A stretch of DNA of 64,000 nucleotides from Zeugodacus cucurbitae (taxonomy: Eukaryota > Arthropoda > Insecta > Diptera > Tephritidae): NCBI RefSeq assembly GCF_028554725.1, contig NC_071668.1, positions 11,781,501 to 11,845,500 of the forward strand. Direction: 5' to 3'. Below the pieces are notes generated by a model, which saw nothing but the letters and a program-made list of their open reading frames with translations, searched no databases and had not been told where the DNA came from. A program made the position numbers and the translations under genes. Each line of letters begins with the position of its first letter. Position 1 is the first letter of the stretch. Shown here piece after piece: positions 33,807 to 44,512 of this stretch.

Positions 33807-34573
33807 AATGATTCATCAAGTAGCAATTGAAAATTAACAGCTGAAACGCCAATCTTGAAAGAAGATATGTTTCTTTCGTATTTAAAGTTAAATTTTCTCA
33901 CATCAATATCAATATCGTTAATTTTTAATTTCGACGAGATGTAAAACTTTATATCTTCGATTGTGGTATCCGAAGCGAATCTCGAAACGAAAATAGATTT
34001 CCGTTGAGGTATTACTACCAAATTTTTTGCCACAAACTCAGAGTTAATAGGAGGCGGATCCTGAATAGTTTTCCGCTTAAGGTTATCGTTAATTATTTTC
34101 GGAGGATTAAGCACTTTTGAAGAGGAAGGCTTCTCTCCTTGAGGGCAAGGAGATGAGAGATTAATAAGGTCTAATTTCACCGGTGACATACTTTTCACGG
34201 ACAAAGTGGCAGGTTCCTCATTAGACGGACGTTTACGTTTTGATGAAGGCTTAGCATTATCATCTTGATCATTTAGGCATTTAAATGATTGAAACAACAC
34301 TTCATAATGCTTAAATTTTTCTGTAAGGTTTTGAAGTTCTCGACCGATTTCTTTAAAATTATTGCGCGCCAGTTTAAAAACTTTAAATAATTCAATATCT
34401 GTCGGTCTACACTTTAAGCACGACCAGCGCAGACCCTTTCCATCGAGAATAGAATCTAAGATTCTACCTGTCAATCCAGCACATTTAAGATGGGCAAGCC
34501 CGTCACAAAGCCAACAAGAAACAAAACGATCAGAATCGCCTTTAATAGTACAATTCGGAAAATTGCAAGTCAT
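33707..34573 (-). CDS. LINE ORF1: PHD-finger nucleic-acid-binding protein
   Basis: 288 residues. The N-terminus has a C4HC3 arrangement (Cys3, Cys8, Cys20, Cys23, His28, Cys31, Cys52, Cys55), a PHD-type zinc finger as known from ORF1 of CR1-clade LINEs. A short helical region (about 60-95) and a basic, Ser/Pro-rich middle (KRKRPSNEEP, PSSSKVLNPPK) follow. The C-terminal part (about 185-275) contains IPQRKSIFVSRFASDTTIED and may be an RRM-like fold. The last 100 nt overlap the start of ORF2 in another frame, suggesting reinitiation or frameshift-coupled translation. Confidence 0.82.
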   Translation of the reverse strand: MTCNFPNCTIKGDSDRFVSCWLCDGLAHLKCAGLTGRILDSILDGKGLRWSCLKCRPTDIELFKVFKLARNNFKEIGRELQNLTEKFKHYEVLFQSFKCLNDQDDNAKPSSKRKRPSNEEPATLSVKSMSPVKLDLINLSSPCPQGEKPSSSKVLNPPKIINDNLKRKTIQDPPPINSEFVAKNLVVIPQRKSIFVSRFASDTTIEDIKFYISSKLKINDIDIDVRKFNFKYERNISSFKIGVSAVNFQLLLDESFWPPGAFVREFEQKQQKQTVIAHIPKNAADSKN

Positions 34574-35746
34574 TATGAAAAAAAAAATTTAAATTGAAGG
34601 AAAAAACAGAATAGTAAATAATAATAAAAATTAAAATATGATATAATAGTAAATAGAAAAACAATAATAGTTATACTGAATTAGCCGAGATCACAACCAA
34701 TATAATAGTGAGCAGTTTGAGAAGCACTGAGCCACTTAAAAATAACACGCAAACAGCTGTGAGCAAAAATGAAAGAAAAAAAGACGAATCAAAAGAAAAA
34801 GAGCAAATTAAAACAAAAACAATATGCAATCGCACAAACAATTGCAAAGTAGGAAATAAAATTGATAATTGATAACAACAACAAATGATTTAAAAGACTC
34901 GGCACCAGAATTTAAGAAAATAGTTAAAATACAATTAAAATTTAAATATAACACAAAAGCAAATTAGCACAAATACTTAGCTTTAGATTACACTTATTAA
35001 AAGTAAACTTTCTTTAATTATATTAATAAATTTAAGCACAAATTCAAGAACCGAGAAAAAATTAAACTTCACAGTTTGACGTGTTGCCAGATTATATGAT
35101 AATACATATGTTTTTAAGAATATACAATTAATTAGAATAAATTTTCTATAAATCAGTAATTAAGTCATTATGCAATGCGTCTAACTGCGTTTGGGAGCCT
35201 TCATATGAATTATGTGCGTTCATATGTATGACTGGGCATATATTACGATTTAGATTTTTATACAAACATATTTAAATAAACATATCATTCGTACACAACT
35301 TTGTAACTTATTCAAGTAAAATGTCAGTATGTTTAGTAAGTTACTGCTTCCATTCCAGTTCGGCTCTAAGCATAAATAGCAGTGTTTACATTGAAATATG
35401 CAAAGTATTATTAAATGCCTTCAGCTTTTGTCAGTATTTATGCATTAATTTCATTAATTCGATTTTAATTTGCTGTTATAATTTATTGTTTTAACAGTTG
35501 TTTAAGCTACCTGTCTATGAGTAATGGCTCTTAATTGTTTCATTAGCACTGCGTTTAGTAAATGCTTACTAAATCAATATTTTCACACTGTCTTGTTGGT
35601 TTTTAGGTATTTATATTATATTTATTATATCTGATTAAAATACATGGTCATTACTTTTATTTATTTTCTTATTTCATTCGAAATTGTACACTAAAAAGTA
35701 ATACAGAGCGTATGAGTAATATTCAGGGGACTTTCGATATACATAC

Positions 35747-36481
35747 TAGTGATGAGCGATATTTCACTACCGGTGATTTTTTCACTGTGATTGAAAAATC
35801 ACATATAGCAACTGTAATCAATTTTTGTAAATATCAGTGATTTACAATCGCAGTTCAGTAATTTGAGTTCGATCACAGTAGCTATAGAGAAGTTCAGTGT
35901 TTTTGTTCGATCGCAGTACATATACGAGTTCAGTAATTCTAATTCGATCTCTGTAACAGTAACAGTTCAGTGATTCTAATTCGATCACTGTAGCAATAGC
36001 AGTTTAGTGATTCTAATTCGATCACTGTAGCAATAGCAGTTTAGTGATTCTAATTGGATCACTATAGCAATAGCAGTTCGAAAAGTAACAATCACTGTTC
36101 AGTAGCAATATCAGTTCGAAAGTAGCAATCACTGTTCAGTACCAATATCAGTTCGAAAGTAGCAATCACTGTTCAGTGATCACAGTAGAAATTTTAGTTG
36201 TGATTTTAATAATTTTGGGTGCGGTGATTACAAAAGCAGTTAAATGTACCTAAAATGTATTAATTAATTGATTGTGATTACAAAAACAGGTAAATTTTGG
36301 ATATTTTTAAAATTAATATAAATGTATATGTAAAAAATTAAAAAAAAAATGTGGAGTATAAATTCTCATAAATTCGTTTTTTATTGTTGTGATCACAATA
36401 GCAATATAAAATCGCAGTGATTTAAAAGTAGCAATCACTGAAATCACAGTGATTCAAAAATAGCAATATCGCTCATCACTA
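35747..36481. mobile_element. hAT-type MITE with internal minisatellite
   Basis: Ends TAGTGATGAGCGATAT and ATATCGCTCATCACTA are perfect inverse complements. The flanks carry ATACATAC on both sides (35739-35746 and 36482-36489), an 8-bp target duplication. The empty site with a single ATACATAC is visible at about 16932. There is no transposase. The interior contains imperfect tandem repeats with CAGTGATT cores. Confidence 0.9.
35880..36190. repeat. Minisatellite inside the hAT-type MITE
   Basis: Two adjoining arrays with a unit of about 37 bp: the first built on TTCTAATTCGATCACTGTAG (about four units), the second on AGTTCGAAAGTAGCAATCAC (about three units). Units differ by a few substitutions. 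Confidence 0.75.
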
Positions 36482-36809
36482 ATACATACATATGTACATA
36501 CATATATAGTTACCTCAATGGAAGCAGTTAGATTTTATAAAGTAAGGAACATGAATGTATAACTCAGCAATGTCACTCATTAATTATAATTTTTAATGAA
36601 AATCCTTCTTAATTAAACTAAAATCCAATGAAATAAGTTGGTATTTGTTTTAAAATTAGAAAAGGGAAACTTATAAAAAGAGGGAAAGTCAAAACTAAAT
36701 TATGAATATCTTCGCATAATTTTTATAGTAGCAAAATCTTACGAAATCTTTTTGGTAAAACGAGTTTTAAAAAAAAAATCCGTTGAGTCGTCGTGAAGTT
36801 GGTTGATTG

Positions 36810-38309
36810 TAGTGTCCGACCGATATCAAAATTTTGGCCGATGCCGATGCCGATGCCGATTCTTTTATCAACAACATTATTTAGTAAATTAGTATAGTAA
36901 CAAAATAAAAACAAATACAAATAACATCACAAAATAAGTCAACAACTCAATTCATATGTAAATATGAAGTTGTTTATTCATTTAATTAATAATCAAATCT
37001 AAATAAATTATTATTATATAATAAGATATATGTTGATAGAACAAATAAGTTGTTCGCGATTTCTCAAAGCGAATCAGCAATCAGCAATATAGCTTTTTTC
37101 CTTTAAGGGCGTATACCGGTATGGCATTAAAAAAAATCGATTTTTTGTTTTTTGTTTATTCGATAGTTTATAATTTCAAAAATATCCTGTGAAACGTATC
37201 TTGAATGGTTTTTGAATGGCAGCGTTCGAAAGAGCAATCGCTCTCAGTTATAAGCCGCTATAGTCTATGACCGCTATACAATGACCTACGATCTTTTTGG
37301 TTTGTTAAAAATTGTCAATTTGGCATTTAAAAAACGACCATTTTTTACCTAAAAAATCGAATTTTTTTTCAGAACTACGCCATTTTGTTAATGTTTGATA
37401 TTTTTCAATAACCGTAGGTCATTGTATACGGAATTTATTCAACTTTAATAACCTTTTTCAATTTTCAGTGTTTCAGTTACTCATTCGGGCGGAATCATGT
37501 CAACAGTTGGGGAACTTTATTTTTTGGCACCTCCCAAGACAAGCCATAACTCCTTTATTTTTCAACATTTTTGTAAAAAATCTCGAAATATAGTTGAAAG
37601 TACACCTTATTATGCGCAAAAAACTTCGAAACATTCGACCGAGTACTTTCTTAAAAAAATTCACTAAAATCACCTATTTTCATGGGTTACACTGGGTTTC
37701 GTCTTAAGGACAAATATGAGCATTAAGGCCAATATTCGAAAATAGTAGGTCTAGTAAAAAAATCCGTTATTTTCAAAGAGATGACTTTTCTCATTTATAT
37801 CTCGCTTTGTGAAAGACGGCAAATAGTGATAGTGATTCAACAGAAACTTCGGAAGCATGTTTGGGAAGTTCTTTTCCATGCACCTTATAGTTCAGCCCAG
37901 CACAAAGTGATTATAACGTGACCCTGTCTATGGTAAACTTTTAAAAATAATCTCAAGAAATTTAAACAAAACGCCTTGACATAAATCGAATGTTTCTAGC
38001 AGTACTACATAAAACCTTTCATTAATGCTAAATTATTGAATTTCTTTATACTAGACCTTAATTATCACCATGATGAATTGTTAGTTTAGTGAAATGTGAT
38101 TCACTGTGTTTTATATGATAAACAGAAGAATTCAAATTTTATGCTCTAAAGAAATCCAAAAAGTAAAAAAAAAATGTATTTTAGTATAATCCGAAAGAAG
38201 TAGAAAGAATCGGCTAAGAATCGGCCAAATATGGCCGATGCCGATGCTTAATTTTGTGGCCGATACTGACCGATGCCGATACCAAGGCCGATTAATCGGT
38301 CGGTCTCTA
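36810..38309. mobile_element. hAT-type element with a nested TTAA element
   Basis: Left end TAGTGTCCGACCGATAT; right end on the minus strand TAGAGACCGACCGATTAATC. Subterminal regions on both sides repeat GCCGATGCCGAT. The 8-bp target duplication GTTGATTG (36802-36809, 38310-38317) is confirmed by the single copy in block I near 17248. No intact transposase is seen. About 37103-37707 is a second, TTAA-bounded element. Confidence 0.88.
37103..37707. mobile_element. TTAA-bounded MITE-like element (piggyBac style), copy 1
   Basis: Begins TTAAGGGCGTATACCGGTAT and ends GGGTTACACTGGGTTTCGTC then TTAA. It is collinear by eye with 54699-55239 over long stretches such as ACAATGACCTACGATCTTTT and ACATTCGACCGAGTACTTTC. 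The TTAA target suggests piggyBac-type mobilisation (inference). It is nested inside the hAT element. Confidence 0.65.
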
Positions 38310-39088
38310 GTTGATTGGTTATAATTTAGAATCCAAAATGTAGTGGGGTGTATTTGTAGCTATAGTCTCCCAACTATTTTCGAACTGCAATCCTAACCTA
38401 ACCTAATCTAATTTCTAAATTTCTAACAAATTTTCGATTGAAGTAAGGGAATATTTTTGTGTAAGCTCTCTTCTGGATCCAATTTTCCAAAAAAATGGTA
38501 TCAGTCTGATAATTTTCAAATCAATTCGATATTTTAGTCCAAAAATTTTGATGCTGTTTCTCCGCAGGGATATTTTTGGTTGCGAATATATGTATCTCAA
38601 CAATCTTAAATGATCTTGGTGTGTCAATAATTAAATCTTCGTTTAATTTTTTGTGAGGCTGGTCGATTTGTCTAAAAGGGCTTTTAATGAATATTTTCGG
38701 ATCTTTTGAAAACGATAAAGCAAAGTTTAGTAAAGAATATTAACTTTCTGCTCATTAGGAGACCGTTACATTTAACTAGCAATTATTATTTTCTTTTATG
38801 AGAGTCTCAAAGGGAGTTGGTTTCGAAATGGGTTTTTGGTAGAATTACAAATAAATCTGATGTTAAGAAAGCAATATATCATACATTTCAAATCGTTCGC
38901 TCTAATTTTTTACGTATTTATAAGCTATTTTTGTTTTAATTTGTTAAGTATCAGAAGCTCAGCTCTTAACAAGACAAAAATTATTTTTTTCAAATCCCTG
39001 GAATATAATACTATATATAATTATATAATATAATATTTCACTTTTTTTAAAGTTGTTGTGCGCAGTGACCTCAAGCTCTTGTTGCCTC

Positions 39089-39459
39089 TTACTCAGCAGG
39101 AATTACAGGTACTTCATCCTGATAACGGAAGCATGTTGCTTCGCAAGCTGCTTTGCTCTCGAAATTGTTTTTATTACCACCACAACCGCCGAACTCCTCA
39201 CAACGATGAGTGTTTGCATTGAAGGTATAACGGCCAGTCCCAGAGCAATGGCCGCCAACCCGAACGTGTAAGCAATCTGAGAAGAAAACAAAAAAAAACG
39301 ATAATTGCCTATTACATTATGCGATATAATTTACGAATAAAATATTAACTATAAACCTGTAAAGTAATCGTTGGCCACCTCGATGGTATCCTTATCGCTC
39401 AAGGCCTGCAGTGAGGCAATGAAGCAGGTGGCAAAGTACAGTGCTTGCGCGAATTTCAT
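39089..39459 (-). CDS. Secreted Kunitz inhibitor B2 with shortened loop
   Basis: Model: exon 1 39459-39357, intron 39356-39277 (acceptor CTTCTCAG, phase 1), exon 2 39276-39089, giving 96 residues. Signal peptide MKFAQALYFATCFIASLQ and a short acidic linker (LSDKDTIEVANDYFTD) precede the Kunitz domain from CLHVRVGGHC to CEATC, with six cysteines. The second segment is one residue short (CSGTGRYTFNANTHRC). The third has only five residues between cysteines (CEEFGGC) instead of seven, so the usual Tyr of the YGGC core is missing. P1 is Ser. The tail FRYQDEVPVIPAE is a shortened form of the 8502 tail. The promoter block seen in its relatives is absent; a TATATATG lies only about 35 bp upstream of the ATG. 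The coding frame is intact but expression is doubtful. Confidence 0.78.
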
Positions 39460-39479
39460 CCTGTACGAATTTGTTGTTG

Positions 39480-42055
39480 TTTAAGGATAAAGTATACATA
39501 TATACAATTTTGACTGACACTCTCAGCTCTTGTTAGTATTAATTTCATTAATTTGCTGTTATAATTTATTATATTAATAGTTGCTGAACGCACCTATGAG
39601 TAATGGTATGCACTTAATTGCTTCACTAGCACTGCGTTTAGTAAATGTTTGTCGAATCAACATTTTCACACTGGCTGTTAGTTATTATTGCTTAATACTT
39701 ATTTTTGTATTTTTTTCTTTTGTATATTTTTCTATGTTTACTTCAAATTCACGGTCATTACTTCCATTTTTTTTTTATTTCATTCGCAATTCTTCTTAGT
39801 CTGATACTGAAAGTGATACAGAGCGTATGAGTAATCTTCAGAGCACTTTCGATATACTCGTATAAAACTCAATTAGATCATATCTTAGCAATATCACTCC
39901 TAAACATTTAGTTAAGACTTTCTCTAAAGCATCTCATACCCAAGAACATCAGCAAGTATTTGTTTCTGGCACAGAATATATATGAGATATGCGCCATCGT
40001 GATAAATATATGAAAATTTAAATTGAATATCTCTAAAATTTCAATGTGAGCAGAATCTTACTATTTTTTTTGTTTAAAAATATATATAAAAAATATATTA
40101 TATAAAATACTTTAATATTTGAAAACTTTGCGATAATTAAATGCAAAAATATAAAAAAGCTACCAAAGTTTATTAAACACCCTATATAAATTACACTACA
40201 TGAATTTCAATTTTATTTTGTTCTGTTGACAAATTTTGAAAAACGTTTTAAATTCACTGAACTCTTCATGTATTTACCAGCTAACGATATTCTCAGTTGC
40301 TCTATTTACCATCTTTTTGAGGTTTGAAAACGGAAGAAAGTCGCTAAGCGTAGACCTAATAATGGCGATCGTTTTAATTGACTTGTGGATCGGTACATTG
40401 TTTTGATAAAACAGCATTTTTTTCGTTTTCAAATGTGGTTTTAGGTACACTTCGGTACCAATAGTAATATACATATATAGAATAGTCGCTGTTGATTTTT
40501 TTTCCTTTTTTCAAGCTGATTTTTTGTCTGATTCAGTTAGAATATAATCAGATATAATAGAATTTTATATAAAGCTAACAAAAGCTTGTTGTCGCTCTTA
40601 ACTTCGATCCGAATCATCGCTTCTGAATATCTACGATAATCTTCAATTATGCACTTAGAAATCATCGTCCTATAAAAAGAGGCAATTTCAAATGGCAAGA
40701 ATCTTTTGCAAATTTTTCCATTATGGCCTCATATCTGGCCCCATTATTTTGCTTCCAAAGAATTATGTGTTCACTTGCCCATTCTTTAAACTCCCTAAAC
40801 AAATTGTATAATTTGTGACATTATAGAAGAAAATACAAGATATGAAGGCATAATCCCAGCTAATGCTGGATATGAGGCGTTCTCCCACCCTCGTAAATAT
40901 GGGTATTAGACACAGTAAAATCTAATTTTTGTGATTCTTTTTGCACAATTCATAACAATTTCGAAATGACGCAGCATTCAAGTGTGTTTTGCAAATACAA
41001 ATATGAATATTAACCTAATTAAAAATCGACGACGAAAGTAGTAAATCCATAGTTCAAACTAACAATGTCAACAAAAAAAATCGAAAAAAAAAAAATTAAA
41101 AACAAAATAAACAAATACACTTCACGTGTACGAATCGCTACAAGGATGATGATAACGCGAACAGATTGCGGCGAAGCGCTCAAAGTGAATGAAGCTAAAA
41201 TAGAGCTTTTTGATGTCACACTGAGTACATATGTATGCATAAATATATATGTATAATATATTTTAGACATATGATGATTTATATGGTGTGCAATTATGTT
41301 ATTTATGATCGCGCTGAAACTCAGCTAAACGAAAGCTTTTACTTCTACAATATTTTGTGGACTTCAAGCTCTGTGCGGCTTTTCGAAACACAAGCTTTAC
41401 GTCTACTACACTCTGTATTGTGATAAAAAAATACAAAAAAATTATCGCAAAAAAACGTTAAAATATTTCAATTTCATCAAAAACAACACTAACACTTCCG
41501 AATACTTGGCAATTGCGCTCTAACTAATTCTAAATATACATACCTACATATCTACAGTTATTACTTACTATTATTGTCTTGGCTTTGATTTGATTTTTAT
41601 CGACGCTTCACTTCCTCTGCTCATTCAAGCGTCACATGCCGTCGCACGTCATCGTTTGCGCTGTCGTCTGCGCTTGCGCGAAGGCCGTCTCGTAGTGTTT
41701 CGAGCGCTACAACGGCCTCCCCTCTGACACCCACATCTCCACTCAAACACTGAGTACGCGTACACCTGTTATGCTGATGAGTCGCACTACCATATAGCAC
41801 AACAACAACAACTTAGAATCGCTGTCAGTCGTCACAAATTCTCCACGCCTGCAGCAACGACTACAAGGCACTGAGGTACTTTGTAGTACCAGCCGACAGT
41901 GCTGAGTCAGTAGCGTTAGACAGCTGACAGCAGGTGTGCCCAGGTTAAGCATTTCAATCGCGCTGTATCTCATCGCATTCAAGTAAAAATACTAATAATC
42001 ATTCAATATCTGGACTCAAGTGGTGTGTGTGTGTGTGTTTAGTGTGTATTTAAAA
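39480..42055. other. Block II tail and upstream region of the plus-strand Kunitz gene
   Basis: 39530-41060 matches the end of block I (22.1-25.45 kb) without the Helitron and pogo MITE. 41560-41960 is richer in GC (CGTTTGCGCTGTCGTCTGCG and similar) and precedes the plus-strand gene; it probably contains its promoter. No clear TATA box; a TCATTC initiator-like site lies near 42000. No additional gene seen. Confidence 0.5.
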
Positions 42056-42558
42056 ATGCAGTTTGTGCGCGTAATCGGCATTATTTGTTGCTGTTTGGTT
42101 TTGTTTTTATTTTGCACACCGCTCAACGTTGCTGCCCTCAATCGCCGAGGTACATACATACATATAACCTATATATATATACAGATATTAATATATATAT
42201 GCAGAGTTATTTACAAGCGTATTCCTCACTCATATTTTTCTCGTTTTTCTTTCATATTGCCTCCGTTCATTTGCATAACAACTTTTTTGTTGTTCTTGTT
42301 CATATATATTTTTTTGATTTTTCGTTTTATTTATTTATTTTAATTTGATTTGATTTTTGTGTAATATTTTTTTTGATGTTTGTAGTAAAACTTTGCTTGC
42401 AACCACCTCAAAGCGGTCGTTGCTTCGGCTATGTGTCTAGCTTTGCCTATAATCCGGTGGCGCGCAAATGCGAGGAGTTCATCTATGGTGGGTGTGGCGG
42501 CAATGATAATCGCTTCGATACGAAGAAGGAGTGTGAACTGACTTGTCGTGATGTTTAG
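42056..42558 (+). CDS. Secreted single-domain Kunitz inhibitor, plus strand
   Basis: Model: exon 1 42056-42149, intron 42150-42385 (GTACAT..TTGTAG, phase 1), exon 2 42386-42558, giving 88 residues. The signal peptide MQFVRVIGIICCCLVLFLFC is very hydrophobic. The canonical Kunitz domain runs LCLQPPQSGRC to CELTC with six cysteines at standard spacing and the core FIYGGCGGNDNRF. P1 is Phe, suggesting chymotrypsin-like targets. It ends three residues after the last cysteine. A poly(A) signal AATAAA lies at 42687-42692. It is the only cluster member on this strand and lies outside the duplicated blocks. The longest open frame includes 12 upstream codons, but the signal-peptide Met at 42056 fits best. 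Confidence 0.9.
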
Positions 42559-42923
42559 CAGGGATTTGGCGCTGTGATTGGGTGGCGAAATTTGTGAAAA
42601 TGTGTTTGTTAATACTCGTATTTTAGGCTTTCATGTTCTGTTTCCATAAAAAAAAACTATTAAAGTATTTCATTAAATTAGACAAAAATAAAACTCGAGC
42701 AAAAATGAAATTATAAAAATAAAATATTTTTTATGTTTAATAGATCATTTTAAATCAGAAAATTATATTCAAATTCTGTTTCATGCTGAGATAACTCGAA
42801 TGAACCATTTGATGGCTTTGTTGTTTGTTATTCATATAATTCAAACTTTCTCTACATTTGTACAAGCAGTATCGCTGAAGCTCAATGATTAATTGAGGAC
42901 TACACGGGAACTCACATTCCATG
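42559..42923. other. 3' flank of the plus-strand Kunitz gene
   Basis: AT-rich 3' UTR and intergenic DNA with the AATAAA at 42687. Nothing else recognised. Confidence 0.5.
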
Positions 42924-43471
42924 TTATATTTTTTGAAAGAATTCTTCTAGTATTTCATCAACTGACAGATCAATATCCCTATGAATATTCATTGATGATA
43001 GACCATTAAGCCTATCTTGACCTGTCGTATTTCGTAAATAGGTTTTAATTCTCTTTAAACCAAAAAAACTTCTTTCCGGTGATGCTATTGAAACAGGCAA
43101 TAACGCCAATATGCGTAAAATCTTGAAAACATTCCCAAAATACGTTTTGTTCACTGCTTCTAAAGCTTCGAGAGCATTCCGAAAATGTTTGCCTGAAGTT
43201 CGCTGTTTCCACATTTTCAACTTCGCAACAAAGTTTTATTCTGAACAGTTGATCACCCTTTCATAAAAAGAAAATATTTCTCGAGCTTTTTTAGCGTCAA
43301 ATTCGTACTTTAAGAAAAATACACAAAAAAACAAAAAAAAAAACCAAACCGTGTCCTATAATAACTGAATTTTTGCGAGGGAACTGCTATATTAAAAATA
43401 CGTTGAGTAATATAACTTTTCGTTAACCGAGACCCCCCTCCCCCCCAAAATTTTTTCTGGATCCGCCACTG
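42924..43471 (-). pseudogene. hAT transposase C-terminal fragment with 5' terminus
   Basis: The frame 43220-42924 encodes LPVSIASPERSFFGLKRIKT and LNGLSSMNIHRDI, the C-terminal dimerisation region of hAT transposases of the ZMYM-like type. Upstream on the same strand, after about 250 bp of non-matching DNA, lies the terminus CAGTGGCGGATCCAGAAAAA (43471 downward) with a G run, typical of such hATs. The N-terminal and catalytic parts are deleted. Confidence 0.78.
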
Positions 43472-43821
43472 TATATACCCTATACAGTAAAGCTAGAGAT
43501 TGATAGGCAGTTCCTCTTTCTACTGTTTGATCAGATAAAAGCTTCGTTGACAGATAAATGATGTGACTTCTTAAATAAAAGAAAGTTGGTGAGTGGTCTT
43601 CGGGTTTCACCGTGTTTTACGTCTTCATTAAGATAAGCTGAATATATGCACTAAAGGAACTTTTAACTTCTCAGTTTATAGACACTGTGAGAATCAACGC
43701 TTACATCCTTCTATAGAGAAGTACATTTAATAAATAAGACTATTGCTTAATTCTCGACATTAATCGGGTTGACCAGTAAGTTATACAAGTATTTTCTGTG
43801 ACAGTTGTTCTCACCTATATA

Positions 43822-44505
43822 CAGTGTACGACAAAAACTATTATATCTCTTAAGCGGTGAAATTTATCGCTTTGATTGTTGTCTTTTTTTGATTTGTACA
43901 TTTTAACTATCTGAGAAACACAAATATTTAACAACAACAAAAGTATGGCTACCCCTATATATATTGTAAGGTTAGCTTCTAAATAGAGCTTCAATATTTA
44001 GTGTCGACGCCTTTAGCGTTATTGCAGTCAAAAGACTTTGAGACATACTGTCTACCGAGTTCAGGAAAATTGATTGTGGTATGTTTTCCCAGGAGTCCTT
44101 CAATATATTGAAAATGTCTCATTTATATGGACGACAAGATCATTCAAATATTGCTATAAATGCTTAATAGGATTAAAGTCACAGTTTTGGGCATAGTAGG
44201 AGCTCTATCGATTTTTAATCGAAACATTTTTTCTTAACCCGACTTGTATGTTTCGGTTCATTGTACTGCTGGTATATAAAGTTATCTTCTAAGTCTATTT
44301 TTTTTGCAGAGGACTCCAAATTTTTACTCAGTATCACACTGTAGGACTCTTCGTCATTTGCCTTCGATTAATACACAATTTTATAGACCGCTGTAGCTAC
44401 AGCAACCCCAAACTAAAATATTTCCACCTCCGAACTTAATGGTGCCTTGGATGTACTTACTTTGGAGCCTCTCATGCCTATTTTGTTAAACTTTTTGACT
44501 GCCTT
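43822..44505 (-). mobile_element. Tc1-like transposon remnant
   Basis: The left end CAGTGTACGACAAAAACTAT follows a TA. On the minus strand, short frames give AQNCDFNPIKH, comparable to the Tc1 block PSQSPDLNPIEHLW, and VEIF-FGVAVATAVYKIVY (a stop at the hyphen), comparable to the upstream MVWGCFSYxG block. Frames are broken by stops. The right terminus was not resolved. Confidence 0.5.
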
Positions 44506-44512
44506 TCATATT

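Larger units (their letters stand above)
30665..35094 (-). mobile_element. CR1-like non-LTR retrotransposon, apparently full length
   Basis: About 4.4 kb on the minus strand, with a 5' UTR (about 34574-35094), ORF1 with a PHD-type finger, an overlapping ORF2 with endonuclease and RT, a 3' UTR of about 200 bp, and a TAA-repeat tail seen as TTATTATTATT at about 30664-30676. It interrupts the host sequence found uninterrupted at 16270-16295. The flanks GTCCAAT and AATACATATG join as in the empty site, with little or no target duplication. Both ORFs are open, so the insertion is young. Confidence 0.88.
26530..41060. repeat. Segmental duplication, block II (Kunitz A2 + B2)
   Basis: Second copy of 10750-25454. 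Private insertions here are a foldback element (27130-27900), a CR1-like LINE (30665-35094) and two hAT-type elements (35747-36481, 36810-38309). It lacks the Helitron, the RTE composite, the 13292 TIR element and a pogo MITE found in block I. From about 39480 it joins the B2 leader directly to sequence equivalent to 22.1 kb. Confidence 0.8.

Noticed and set aside
36930..37110. Possible CRISPR-like or satellite signal from GCCGATGCCGAT repeats at the edges of the hAT element.
   Set aside because: The repeats are subterminal hAT motifs in a eukaryotic genome; no spacer-repeat structure exists.
42924..43220. Possibility that the hAT C-terminal frame is a domesticated gene.
   Set aside because: It is short, lacks the catalytic region, and lies beside a hAT terminal sequence, so a dead transposon fragment is more likely.
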